Shown here in pieces: positions 50,936-63,927 of a stretch of 64,000 nt of DNA. Origin of the DNA: Calliopsis andreniformis. Taxonomy: Eukaryota > Arthropoda > Insecta > Hymenoptera > Andrenidae. The stretch's first letter is position 1; every line of letters starts with the position of its first letter. The notes below the pieces were generated by a model, which searched no databases, was not told the origin of the DNA, and saw only the letters and a program-made list of their open reading frames with translations. A program made the position numbers and the translations under genes. The stretch lies in NCBI RefSeq assembly GCF_051401765.1, contig NW_027480438.1, positions 7,316,001-7,380,000 of the forward strand, given 5' to 3'.

Positions 50936-52401
50936 TTTTCAATCCTCAATCCTCAACCCTCAGTCCTCATCCTCAATTCTCAATTCTCAATCCTCAATCC
51001 TCAATCCTCAATCCTCAATCTTCAATCCTCAATAATCTATCTCCAATCCTAGATCCCCAATCCCCAATCCTCAATCCTTAATCCTCAATCTTCAATCCTC
51101 AATCCCCAGGCCTCAATCTTAAATCCTCCCTCCACAACACTCAATCCTCAATCCTCAATCTTCAATCATCAATACTCAATCTTCAATCCTCAATCCTCAT
51201 CCTTCAATCCTCAATCCTCAATTCTCAATCCTCAATACTCAGTCCTCAATCGTCAATCCTCAATCCCCAATCCTCAATCTTCAATCCTCAATCCTCAATC
51301 CTCAATCCTCAATCCTCAATATTCAATCCTCAATACTCAATCTTCAATCCTCTATCCTCAATCCTCAATCCTCAATCCTCAATCCTCAATCCTCAATCCT
51401 CAATCTTCAATCCTCAATACTCAATCTGCAATCCTCAATCCTCAATCCTCAATCCTCAACTCTCAGTCCTCATCCTCAATTCTCAATTCTCAATCCTCAA
51501 TCCTCAATCCTGAATTTTCAATCCTCAGTAATCTATCTCCAATCCTAGATTCCCAATCCCCAATCCTCAATCCTTAATACTCAATCTTCAATCCTCAATC
51601 CCCAGTCATCAATCTTAAATCCTCAATCCTCAATCCTCAATCCTCAATCCTCAATCCTCATTCATCAATCCTCAATACTCAATCTTCAATCCTCAATCCT
51701 CAATCCTCAATCCTCAATCCTCAATCCTCAATCCTCAATCCTCAATCTTCAATCCTCAATACTCAATCTGCAATCCTCAATCCTCAACCCTCAACCCTCA
51801 TTCTTCAATCTTCAATACCCAATCCTCAATCTTCAATTCTCAATACTCAATCCTTAATCCTCAAACCTCAATCCTCAATCCTCAGACCTCAAACATCAAT
51901 ATTCAACCCTCAGTCCTCGTCCTCAATCCACAACACTCAATCCTCAATCCTCAATCCTCAATCCTCAATCTTCAATCCTCAATCCTCAATCCTCAATCCT
52001 CAATCTTCAATCCTCAATCCTCAATCCTCAATCCTCAATCCTCAATCTTCAATCCTCAACACTCAGTCTTCAATCCTCAATCCTCAATCTTCAATCCTCA
52101 ATACTCAATCTTCAATCCTCAATCCTTAATACTCAACCCTCAATCCTCATTCTTCAATCCTCAATACCCAATCTTCAATCTTCAATCCTCAATCCTCAAT
52201 TCGCAATCCTCAATCCTCATTCCTCAGTCCTCAAGCATCAATACTCAACCCTCAGTCCTCGTCCTCAATCCACAACCCTCAATCCCGAATCCTCGATTTT
52301 CTTTCATCAATATTCAACCTTCAATCCTCAATCCTCAATACTCAATACTCAATCATCAATACTCAACCATCAATACTCAATTCTCAATACTCAATAGATT
52401 A

Positions 52402-52417
52402 TCCTGAATTCTCAGGA
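52402..52417. repeat. 16-bp inverted repeat, A-type head
   Basis: Copy of the site at 50469, about 1.93 kb downstream. Confidence 0.8.
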
Positions 52418-53871
52418 TTCAATACTCAAAAATCAATCCTCAACCCTCAGCCCTCATTCTGAATCCTCAATCCTCAATCCTCAATCCTCAATTTTCAATC
52501 CTCAATCCTCAACCCTCAGTCCTCATCCTCAATTCTCAATTCTCAATCCTGAATCCTCAATCCTCAGTCTTCAATCCTCAATAATCAATCTCCAATCCTA
52601 GATCCCCAATCCCCAATCCTCAATCCTTAATCCGCAATCCTCAATCCTCAATACTCAATCCTCAATCTTCAATCCTCAATACTCAATCATCAATCTTCAA
52701 TCCTCAATCCTCAATCCTCAATCCTCAATCCGCAATCCTCATTCTTCAATCCTCAATACTCAATCTTCAATCCTCAATCTTGAATCATCAATCCTCAATC
52801 CTCAATCCTCAATCCCCAAGCAACAATCCTCAATCTTCAATACTCAACCCTCTATCCTCAATCCTCAATCCTCAATCCTCAATACTCAACCATCAATCCT
52901 CAATTCTCAATACTCAATAGAATATCCTGAATTGTCTGGATTCAATACTCAAACGTCAATCCTCAACCCTCAGCCCTCATTCTGAATCCTCAATCCTCAA
53001 TCCTCAATCCTCAATTTTCAATCCTCAATCCTCAACCCTCAGTCCTCATCCTCAATTCTCAATTCTCAATCCTCAATCCTCAATCCTCAATCCTCAATCT
53101 TCAATCCTCAATAATCTATCTCCAAACCTAGATCCCCAATCCCCAATCCTCAATCCTTAATCCTCAATCTTCAATCCTCAATCCCCAGTCCTCAATCTTA
53201 AATCCTCAATCCTCAACACTCAATCCTCAATCCACAATCTTCAATCATCAATACTCAATCCTCAATCTTCAATCCTCAATACACAATCTTCAATCCTCAA
53301 TCCTCAATTCTCAGTCCTCAATGCTCAATCCTCAATCGTCAATCCTCAATCCCCAATCCTCAATCTTCAATCCCCAATCCTCAAGCCTCAATCCTCAATC
53401 CTCAATCTTCAATCCTCAATACTCTATCTTCAATCCTCATTCCTGAATCCTCAATCCTCAGTCCTCAATCCTCAATCCTCAATCCTCAATCCTCAATACT
53501 CAATACTCAATCCTGAATCCTCAATATTCAACACACAACTCACAACCATCAATTCTCAATACTCAACCATCAATACTCAATTCTCGATACTCAATAGAAT
53601 ATCCTGAATTCTCATGGTTCAATACTCAATCCACAATATTCAATAATCAAATCTCAATCCTCAAACGTCAATTCTCAACACTCAATCCTCAGCACTCAGT
53701 CCTCTCTCTTCAATCCTCCATCCTCAATCCTCAATCCTCAATCCTCAAGACTCAACCCTCAGTCCTCAATCCTCAATCCTCAAGTGTCAACACTCAATCC
53801 TCAATCCTCAAACCTCAATTCTCAGTCCTCAAACCTCAATCCCGAATCCTCAACACTGAATCCTCAATCTT

Positions 53872-54025
53872 CAGCCCTCAGTCCTCAACAATCAATTGTC
53901 AATCCTCAATCCTCAATAGAATATCCTCAATTCACAGTTTTCAATACTCAATCACCATTCTTCAATCTTCAAATCTCAATCCACAAACATCAATTCTCAT
54001 CACTCAACCCTCACCACTCAGTCCT
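53872..54025 (+). repeat. B element, block 3, dyad member 1
   Basis: First-type copy with CACCACT in place of CAACACT near its end. Its partner starts exactly 700 bp (100 heptads) downstream. Confidence 0.85.
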
Positions 54026-54571
54026 CAATCTTAAATCCTCAATCCTCAATCCTCAGTCTTCAATCCTCAACACACAATCTTCAATCCTCAATCCTCAATT
54101 CTCAGTCCCCAATACTCAATCCTCAATCGTCAATCCTCAATCCCCAATCCTCAATCTTCAATCCTCAATCCTCACTCCTTAATCCTCAATCCTCAATCTT
54201 CAATCCTCAATACTCAATCTTCAATCCTCAATCCTCAATCCTCAATCCTCAATCCTCAATCCTCAATACTCAACACACAACCCTCAACCATCAATCCTCA
54301 ATACTCAACCATCAATACTCCATTCTCAATACTCAATAGAATATCCTGAATTCTCATGTTTCAATACTCAGTCCACAATATTCAATAATCAAATCTCAAT
54401 CCTCAAACATCAATTCTCATCACTCAATCCTCAATACTCAGTCCTCTCTCTTCAATCTTCCATCATCAATACTCTATCCTCAAGCGTCAATCTTCAATCC
54501 TCAATCCTCAACCCTCAATCCTCAGTCCTCAAACCTCAATTCCGAATCCTCAATCCTGAATCCTCAATCTT

Positions 54572-54725
54572 CATCCCTCAGTCCGCAACAATCAATTGTC
54601 AATCCTTAATCCGCAATAGAATATCCTCAATTCACAGTTTTCAATACCCAATCTCCAACCTTCAATCTTCAAATCTCAATCCACAAACATCAATTCTCAT
54701 CACTCGACCCTCAACACTCAGTCGT
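54572..54725 (+). repeat. B element, block 3, dyad member 2
   Basis: Second-type copy with TAATCCG before CAATAGA and CGACCCT in the tail. Confidence 0.85.
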
Positions 54726-55326
54726 CAATCTTCAATCCTCAATCCTCTATCCTCAATCCTCAATCGTCAATCCTCAATCCCCAATCCTCTATCATCAATC
54801 CTCAATCCGCAATCCTCAATCCTCAATACTCAATCCTCAATCTGCAATCCTCAATCCTCAATCCTCAATATTCAATCCTCAATACTCAATCTTCAATCCT
54901 CAATCCTCAATCCTCAATCCTCAATCCTCAATCCTCAATCCTCAATCCTCAATCTTCAATCCTCAATACTCAATCTGCAATCCTCAATCCTCAATCCTCA
55001 ATCCTCAATCCTCAACCCTCAGTCCTCATCCTCAATTCTCAATTCTCAATCCTCAATCCTGAATTTTCAATCCTCAATAATCTATCTCCAATCCTAGATC
55101 CCCAATCCCCAATCCTCAATCCTTAATCCTCAATCTTCAATCCTCAATCCCCAGTCATCAATCTTAAATCCTCAATCCTCAATCCTCATTCCTCAATCCT
55201 CAATCCTCATTCTTCAATCCTCAATACTCAATCTTCAATCCTCAATCCTCAATCCTCAATCCTCAATCCTCAATCCTCAATCCTCAATCCTCAATTCTCA
55301 ATCTTCAATCCTCAATCCTCAATCTT

Positions 55327-55480
55327 CAGCCCTCAGTCCTCAACAATCAGTTGTCAATCCTCTATCCTCAATAGAATATCATCAATTCACAGTTTTCAAT
55401 ACTCAATACTCAATCTGCAATCTTCATATCTCTATCCACAAACATCAATTCTCATCACTCTACCCTCAACACTCAGTCCT
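55327..55480 (+). repeat. B element, block 1/2-like subtype inside block 3
   Basis: Full 22 heptads with CAGTTGT, CAATACT CAATCTG and CTATCCA, the features of blocks 1 and 2. It adds a private ATATCAT for ATATCCT and CTACCCT in the tail. Confidence 0.83.
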
Positions 55481-55845
55481 CAATCTTCGATCCTCAATCC
55501 TCAATCCTCAATCGTCAATCCTCAATCCCCAATCCTCTATCATCAATCCCCAATCCTCAATCCTCAATCCTCAATCCTCAATCCTCAACCTTCAATCCTC
55601 AAAACTCAATCTTCAATCTTCAATACTCAATCCTCAATCCTCAATCCTCAATCCGCAATCCTCAATCTTCAATCCTCAATACTCAATCTTCAATCCTCAA
55701 TCCTCAATCCTGAATTCCTCAATCATCAATATTCAACACACAACCCTCAAAGTTCAATCCTCAATACACAACCATCAATCCTCAACCCTCAATCCTCAGT
55801 CCTCAAACCTCAATTCCGAATCCTCAATCCTGAATCCTCAATCTT

Positions 55846-55999
55846 CATCCCTCAGTCCGCAACAATCAATTGCCAATCCTTAATCCGCAATAGAATATCC
55901 TCAATTCACAGTTTTCAATACCCAATCTCCAACCTTCAATCTTCAAATCTCAATCCACAAACATCAATTCTCATCACTCAACCCTCAACACTCAGTCGT
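55846..55999 (+). repeat. B element, block 3, second-type
   Basis: CATCCCT CAGTCCG subtype with the private variant CAATTGC for CAATTGT. It lies 519 bp after the element at 55327, a spacing unlike the usual 0.7-kb dyad. Confidence 0.83.
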
Positions 56000-56573
56000 C
56001 AATCTTCAATCCTCAATCCTCTATCCTCAATCCTCAATCGTCAATCCTCAATCCCCAATCCTCTATCATCAATCCTCAATCCGCAATCCTCAATCCTCAA
56101 TACTCAATCCTCAATCTGCAATCCTCAATCCTCAATCCTCAATATTCAATCCTCAATACTCAATCTTCAATCCTCAATCCTCAATCCTCAATCCTCAACC
56201 CTCAATCCTCAATCCTCAATCCTCAATCTTCAATCCTCAATACTCAATCTGCAATCCTCAATCCTCAATCCTCAATCCTCAATCCTCAACCCTCAGTCCT
56301 CATCCTCAATTCTCAATTCTCAATCCTCAATCCTCAATCCTCAATCCTGAATTTTCAATCCTCAATAATCTATCTCCAATCCTAGATCCCCAATCCCCAA
56401 TCCTCAATCCTTAATCCTCAATCTTCATTCCTCAATCCCCAGTCATCAATCTTAAATCCTCAATCCTCAATCCTCAATCCTCAATCCTCAATCCTCATTC
56501 TTCAATCCTCAATACTCAATCTTCAATCCTCAATCCTCAATCCTCAATCCTCAATCCTCAATCCTCAATCCTC

Positions 56574-57494
56574 AATCGTCAATCATCAATCCCCAATCCT
56601 CTATCATCAATCCTCAATCCGCAATCCTCAATCGTCAATACTCAATCCTCAATCTGCAATCCTCAATACTCAATCTTCAACCTTCATTCCTCAATCCTCA
56701 ACCCTCAATCCTCAATCCGCAATCCTCTATCTTCAATCCTCAATACTCAATCTTCAATCCTCAATCCTGAATCCTCAATCCTCAATAGTCAATCCCCAAT
56801 CAACAATCCTCAATCTTCAATACTCAACCCTCTATCCTCAATCCTCAATCCTCAATACTCAACCATCAATCCTCAATTCTCAATACTCAATAGAATATCC
56901 TGAATTCCCAGGATTCAATACTCAAATGTCAAACCTCTACCCTCAGCCCTCATTCTGAATCCTCAATCCTCAATCCTCAATCCTCAATTTTCAATCCTCA
57001 ATCCTCAACCCTCAGTCCTCATCCTCAATTCTCAATTCTCAATCCTCAATCCTCAATCCTCAATCCTCAATCTTCAATCCTCAATAATCTATCTCCAATC
57101 CTAGATCCCCAATCCCCAATCCTCAATCCTTAATCCTCAATCTTCAATCCTCAATCCCCAGTCCTCAATCTTAAATCCTCCCTCCACAACACTCAATCCT
57201 CAATCCTCAATCTTCAATCATCAATACTCAATCTTCAATCCTCAATCCTCATCCTTCAATCCTCAATCCTCAATTCTCAATCCTCAATACTCAGTCCTCA
57301 ATCGTCAATCCTCAATCCCCAATCCTCAACTTCAATCCTCAATCCTCAATCCTCAATCCTCAATCCTCAATATTCAATCCTCAATACTCAATCTTCAATC
57401 CTCTATCCTCAATCCTCAATCCTCAATCCTCAATCCTCAATCCTCAATCCTCAATCCTCAATCTTCAATCCTCAATACTCAATCTGCAATCCTC
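56574..57494 (+). repeat. 0.92-kb segment copied from about 48.9-49.8 kb
   Basis: Bridges the two 4.9-kb copies. It matches 48918-49838 at an offset of 7656 bp, including private variants: CTTCATTCCT at 56682 and 49026, and the shortened CAACTTCAAT at 57327 and 49671. Confidence 0.8.
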
Positions 57495-58117
57495 AATCCT
57501 CAACCCTCAACCCTCATTCTTCAATCTTCAATACCCAATCCTCAATCTTCAATTCTCAATACTCAATCCTTAATCCTCAAACCTCAATCCTCAATCCTCA
57601 GACCTCAAACATCAATATTCAACCCTCAGTCCTCGTCCTCAATCCACAACACTCAATCCTCAATCCTCAATCCTCAATCCTCAATCTTCAATCCTCAATC
57701 CTCAATCCTCAATCCTCAATCTTCAATCCTCAATCCTCAATCCTCAATCCTCAATCCTCAATCTTCAATCCTCAACACTCAGTCTTCAATCCTCAATCCT
57801 CAATCTTCAATCCTCAATACTCAATCTTCAATCCTCAATCCTTAATACTCAACCCTCAATCCTCATTCTTCAATCCTCAATACCCAATCTTCAATCTTCA
57901 ATCCTCAATCCTCAATTCGCAATCCTCAATCCTCATTCCTCAGTCCTCAAGCATCAATACTCAACCCTCAGTCCTCGTCCTCAATCCACAACCCTCAATC
58001 CCGAATCCTCGATTTTCTTTCATCAATATTCAACCTTCAATCCTCAATCCTCAATACTCAATACTCAATCATCAATACTCAACCATCAATACTCAATTCT
58101 CAATACTCAATAGATTA

Positions 58118-58133
58118 TCCTGAATTCTCAGGA
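58118..58133. repeat. 16-bp inverted repeat, A-type head
   Basis: Copy of the site at 52402, 5716 bp downstream. Confidence 0.8.
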
Positions 58134-59587
58134 TTCAATACTCAAAAATCAATCCTCAACCCTCAGCCCTCATTCTGAATCCTCAATCCTCAATCCTCAA
58201 TCCTCAATTTTCAATCCTCAATCCTCAACCCTCAGTCCTCATCCTCAATTCTCAATTCTCAATCCTGAATCCTCAATCCTCAGTCTTCAATCCTCAATAA
58301 TCAATCTCCAATCCTAGATCCCCAATCCCCAATCCTCAATCCTTAATCCGCAATCCTCAATCCTCAATACTCAATCCTCAATCTTCAATCCTCAATACTC
58401 AATCATCAATCTTCAATCCTCAATCCTCAATCCTCAATCCTCAATCCGCAATCCTCATTCTTCAATCCTCAATACTCAATCTTCAATCCTCAATCTTGAA
58501 TCATCAATCCTCAATCCTCAATCCTCAATCCCCAAGCAACAATCCTCAATCTTCAATACTCAACCCTCTATCCTCAATCCTCAATCCTCAATCCTCAATA
58601 CTCAACCATCAATCCTCAATTCTCAATACTCAATAGAATATCCTGAATTGTCTGGATTCAATACTCAAACGTCAATCGTCAACCCTCAGCCCTCATTCTG
58701 AATCCTCAATCCTCAATCCTCAATCCTCAATTTTCAATCCTCAATCCTCAACCCTCAGTCCTCATCCTCAATTCTCAATTCTCAATCCTCAATCCTCAAT
58801 CCTCAATCCTCAATCTTCAATCCTCAATAATCTATCTCCAAACCTAGATCCCCAATCCCCAATCCTCAATCCTTAATCCTCAATCTTCAATCCTCAATCC
58901 CCAGTCCTCAATCTTAAATCCTCAATCCTCAACACTCAATCCTCAATCCACAATCTTCAATCATCAATACTCAATCCTCAATCTTCAATCCTCAATACAC
59001 AATCTTCAATCCTCAATCCTCAATTCTCAGTCCTCAATGCTCAATCCTCAATCGTCAATCCTCAATCCCCAATCCTCAATCTTCAATCCCCAATCCTCAA
59101 GCCTCAATCCTCAATCCTCAATCTTCAATCCTCAATACTCTATCTTCAATCCTCATTCCTGAATCCTCAATCCTCAGTCCTCAATCCTCAATCCTCAATC
59201 CTCAATCCTCAATACTCAATACTCAATCCTGAATCCTCAATATTCAACACACAACTCACAACCATCAATTCTCAATACTCAACCATCAATACTCAATTCT
59301 CGATACTCAATAGAATATCCTGAATTCTCATGGTTCAATACTCAATCCACAATATTCAATAATCAAATCTCAATCCTCAAACGTCAATTCTCAACACTCA
59401 ATCCTCAGCACTCAGTCCTCTCTCTTCAATCCTCCATCCTCAATCCTCAATCCTCAATCCTCAAGACTCAACCCTCAGTCCTCAATCCTCAATCCTCAAG
59501 TGTCAACACTCAATCCTCAATCCTCAAACCTCAATTCTCAGTCCTCAAACCTCAATCCCGAATCCTCAACACTGAATCCTCAATCTT

Positions 59588-59741
59588 CAGCCCTCAGTCC
59601 TCAACAATCAATTGTCAATCCTCAATCCTCAATAGAATATCCTCAATTCACAGTTTTCAATACTCAATCACCATTCTTCAATCTTCAAATCTCAATCCAC
59701 AAACATCAATTCTCATCACTCAACCCTCACCACTCAGTCCT
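59588..59741 (+). repeat. B element, block 3, dyad member 1
   Basis: Copy of the element at 53872, 5716 bp away, with the same CACCACT variant. Confidence 0.85.
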
Positions 59742-60287
59742 CAATCTTAAATCCTCAATCCTCAATCCTCAGTCTTCAATCCTCAACACACAATCTTCAA
59801 TCCTCAATCCTCAATTCTCAGTCCCCAATACTCAATCCTCAATCGTCAATCCTCAATCCCCAATCCTCAATCTTCAATCCTCAATCCTCACTCCTTAATC
59901 CTCAATCCTCAATCTTCAATCCTCAATACTCAATCTTCAATCCTCAATCCTCAATCCTCAATCCTCAATCCTCAATCCTCAATACTCAACACACAATCCT
60001 CAACCATCAATCCTCAATACTCAACCATCAATACTCCATTCTCAATACTCAATAGAATATCCTGAATTCTCATGTTTCAATACTCAGTCCACAATATTCA
60101 ATAATCAAATCTCAATCCTCAAACATCAATTCTCATCACTCAATCCTCAATACTCAGTCCTCTCTCTTCAATCTTCCATCATCAATACTCTATCCTCAAG
60201 CGTCAATCTTCAATCCTCAATCCTCAACCCTCAATCCTCAGTCCTCAAACCTCAATTCCGAATCCTCAATCCTGAATCCTCAATCTT

Positions 60288-60441
60288 CATCCCTCAGTCC
60301 GCAACAATCAATTGTCAATCCTTAATCCGCAATAGAATATCCTCAATTCACAGTTTTCAATACCCAATCTCCAACCTTCAATCTTCAAATCTCAATCCAC
60401 AAACATCAATTCTCATCACTCGACCCTCAACACTCAGTCGT
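60288..60441 (+). repeat. B element, block 3, dyad member 2
   Basis: Copy of the element at 54572, 5716 bp away. Confidence 0.85.
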
Positions 60442-61042
60442 CAATCTTCAATCCTCAATCCTCTATCCTCAATCCTCAATCGTCAATCCTCAATCCCCAA
60501 TCCTCTATCATCAATCCTCAATCCGCAATCCTCAATCCTCAATACTCAATCCTCAATCTGCAATCCTCAATCCTCAATCCTCAATATTCAATCCTCAATA
60601 CTCAATCTTCAATCCTCAATCCTCAATCCTCAATCCTCAATCCTCAATCCTCAATCCTCAATCCTCAATCTTCAATCCTCAATACTCAATCTGCAATCCT
60701 CAATCCTCAATCCTCAATCCTCAATCCTCAACCCTCAGTCCTCATCCTCAATTCTCAATTCTCAATCCTCAATCCTGAATTTTCAATCCTCAATAATCTA
60801 TCTCCAATCCTAGATCCCCAATCCCCAATCCTCAATCCTTAATCCTCAATCTTCAATCCTCAATCCCCAGTCATCAATCTTAAATCCTCAATCCTCAATC
60901 CTCATTCCTCAATCCTCAATCCTCATTCTTCAATCCTCAATACTCAATCTTCAATCCTCAATCCTCAATCCTCAATCCTCAATCCTCAATCCTCAATCCT
61001 CAATCCTCAATTCTCAATCTTCAATCCTCAATCCTCAATCTT

Positions 61043-61196
61043 CAGCCCTCAGTCCTCAACAATCAGTTGTCAATCCTCTATCCTCAATAGAATATCATCA
61101 ATTCACAGTTTTCAATACTCAATACTCAATCTGCAATCTTCATATCTCTATCCACAAACATCAATTCTCATCACTCTACCCTCAACACTCAGTCCT
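61043..61196 (+). repeat. B element, block 1/2-like subtype inside block 3
   Basis: Copy of the element at 55327, 5716 bp away, including ATATCAT and CTACCCT. Confidence 0.83.
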
Positions 61197-61561
61197 CAAT
61201 CTTCGATCCTCAATCCTCAATCCTCAATCGTCAATCCTCAATCCCCAATCCTCTATCATCAATCCCCAATCCTCAATCCTCAATCCTCAATCCTCAATCC
61301 TCAACCTTCAATCCTCAAAACTCAATCTTCAATCTTCAATACTCAATCCTCAATCCTCAATCCTCAATCCGCAATCCTCAATCTTCAATCCTCAATACTC
61401 AATCTTCAATCCTCAATCCTCAATCCTGAATTCCTCAATCATCAATATTCAACACACAACCCTCAAAGTTCAATCCTCAATACACAACCATCAATCCTCA
61501 ACCCTCAATCCTCAGTCCTCAAACCTCAATTCCGAATCCTCAATCCTGAATCCTCAATCTT

Positions 61562-61715
61562 CATCCCTCAGTCCGCAACAATCAATTGCCAATCCTTAAT
61601 CCGCAATAGAATATCCTCAATTCACAGTTTTCAATACCCAATCTCCAACCTTCAATCTTCAAATCTCAATCCACAAACATCAATTCTCATCACTCAACCC
61701 TCAACACTCAGTCGT
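61562..61715 (+). repeat. B element, block 3, second-type
   Basis: Copy of the element at 55846, 5716 bp away, with the CAATTGC variant. Confidence 0.83.
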
Positions 61716-62330
61716 CAATCTTCAATCCTCAATCCTCTATCCTCAATCCTCAATCGTCAATCCTCAATCCCCAATCCTCTATCATCAATCCTCAATCCGC
61801 AATCCTCAATCCTCAATACTCAATCCTCAATCTGCAATCCTCAATCCTCAATCCTCAATATTCAATCCTCAATACTCAATCTTCAATCCTCAATCCTCAA
61901 TCCTCAATCCTCAACCCTCAATCCTCAATCCTCAATCCTCAATCTTCAATCCTCAATACTCAATCTGCAATCCTCAATCCTCAATCCTCAATCCTCAATC
62001 CTCAACCCTCAGTCCTCATCCTCAATTCTCAATTCTCAATCCTCAATCCTCAATCCTCAATCCTGAATTTTCAATCCTCAATAATCTATCTCCAATCCTA
62101 GATCCCCAATCCCCAATCCTCGATCCTTAATCCTCAATCTTCATTCCTCAATCCCCAGTCATCAATCTTAAATCCTCAATCCTCAATCCTCAATCCTCAA
62201 TCCTCAATCCTCATTCTTCAATCCTCAATACTCAATCTTCAATCCTCAATCCTCAATCCTCAATCCTCAATCCTCAATCCTCAATCCTCAATCCTCAATT
62301 CTCAATCTTCAATCCTCAATCCTCAATCTT

Positions 62331-62484
62331 CAGCCCTCAGTCCTCAACAATCAGTTGTCAATCCTCAATCCTCAATAGAATATCATCAATTCACAGTTTT
62401 CAATACTCAATACTCAATCTGCAATCTTCATATCTCTATCCACAAACATCAATTCTCATCACTCTACCCTCAACACTCAGTCCT
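62331..62484 (+). repeat. B element, block 1/2-like subtype inside block 3
   Basis: Copy of the element at 61043, 1288 bp (184 heptads) downstream. It has CAATCCT where that copy has CTATCCT before CAATAGA. Confidence 0.83.
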
Positions 62485-63031
62485 CAATCTTCGATCCTCA
62501 ATCCTCAATCCTCAATCGTCAATCCTCAATCCCCAATCCTCTATCATCAATCCCCAATCCTCAATCCTCAATCCTCAATCCTCAATCCTCAACCTTCAAT
62601 CCTCAAAACTCAATCTTCAATCTTCAATACTCAATCCTCAATCCTCAATCCTCAATCCGCAATCCTCAATCTTCAATCCTCAATACTCAATCTTCAATCC
62701 TCAATCCTCAATCCTGAATTCCTCAATCCTCAATATTCAACACACAACCCTCAAAGTTCAATCCTCAATACACAACCATCAATCCTCAAATCTCAATACT
62801 CAGTCGTCAGCGTTCATTCCTCAACACTCAATCTTCAATCCTAAATCCTCAATCTTCAATTCTCAATCTTCGATCCTCAATACTGAATCTTCAATCCTCA
62901 ATCCTCAATACTCAATCCTCAATACTCAGTCCTCAATCGTCAATCCTCAATCCTCAATCCTCAATCTTCAATCCTCAATCCTCAATCCTCAATCCTCAAT
63001 CCTCAATATTTAATCCTCAATACTCAATCTT

Positions 63032-63108
63032 CAATCCTCAATCCTCAATCCTCAATCCTCAATCCTCAATCCTCAATCCTCAATCCTCAATCCTCAATCC
63101 TCAATCCT
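63032..63108 (+). repeat. Eleven perfect CAATCCT monomers
   Basis: Equal longest consensus run, between two CAATCTT monomers. Confidence 0.85.
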
Positions 63109-63927
63109 CAATCTTCAATCCTCAATACTCAATCTGCAATCCTCAATCCTCAATCCTCAACCCTCAAACCACATTCTTCAACCTTCAATACCCAATCCTC
63201 AATCTTCAATCCTCAATACTCAATCCTCAATCCTCAATCCTCAATCCTCAGACCTCAAACATCAATATTCATCCCTCAGTCCTCGTCCTCAATCCACAAC
63301 ACTCAATCCTCAACTCTCGATCTTCAATCATCAATTTTCAATCTTCAATCCTCAATCCTCAATCCTCAATCCTCAATCCTCAATCTTTAATCCTCAATCC
63401 TCAATCCTCAACCCTCAATCCTCAATCCTCAATCTTCAATCCTCAATCTTCAATCATCAATACTCAATCTTCAATCCTCAATCCTCAATCTTTAATCCTC
63501 AATCCTCAATCCTCAACCCTCAATCCTCAATCCTCAATCTTCAATCCTCAATCCTCAATCCTCAATCCTCAATCCTCAATCCTCAATCTTCAATCCTCAA
63601 TACTCAATCTTCAATCTTCAATCCTCAATTCTCAATCCTCAATCCTCAATCCGCAATCCTCAATCTTCAATCCTCAATACTCAATCTTCAATTCTAAATC
63701 CTCAATCCTGAAATCCTCAACCCTCAATATTCAACACACAACCCTCAACCTTCAATCCTCCATTCTCAAGACTCAATAGAATATCCTGAATTCTTTGTTT
63801 TCAATACTCAATACTCAATCTTCAATCTTCAAGTCTCCAACCACAAACATCAATTCTGATCACTCAACCCTCAACACTCAGTCCTCAATCTTCAACCCTC
63901 AGTCCTCAATCCTCAATCCTCAATCTT

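Larger units (their letters stand above)
51690..56577 (+). repeat. 4.9-kb direct duplication, left copy (offset 5716)
   Basis: The longest duplication seen. Six checked markers from 51781 to 56401 keep the 5716-bp offset exactly. It holds four B elements. A 399-nt stop-free stretch at 53784 recurs identically in translation at 59500. Confidence 0.88.
57406..62293 (+). repeat. 4.9-kb direct duplication, right copy (offset 5716)
   Basis: Partner of 51690-56577 with isolated substitutions, such as CGATCCT for CAATCCT near 62121. It diverges at about 62294, where a 1288-bp-offset repeat takes over. Confidence 0.88.
61008..62788 (+). repeat. 1288-bp tandem repeat, one full and one partial unit
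   Basis: Units are 61008-62295 and 62296-62788; 1288 bp is 184 heptads. The match ends after CAACCATCAATCCTCAA near 62788. Confidence 0.78.
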
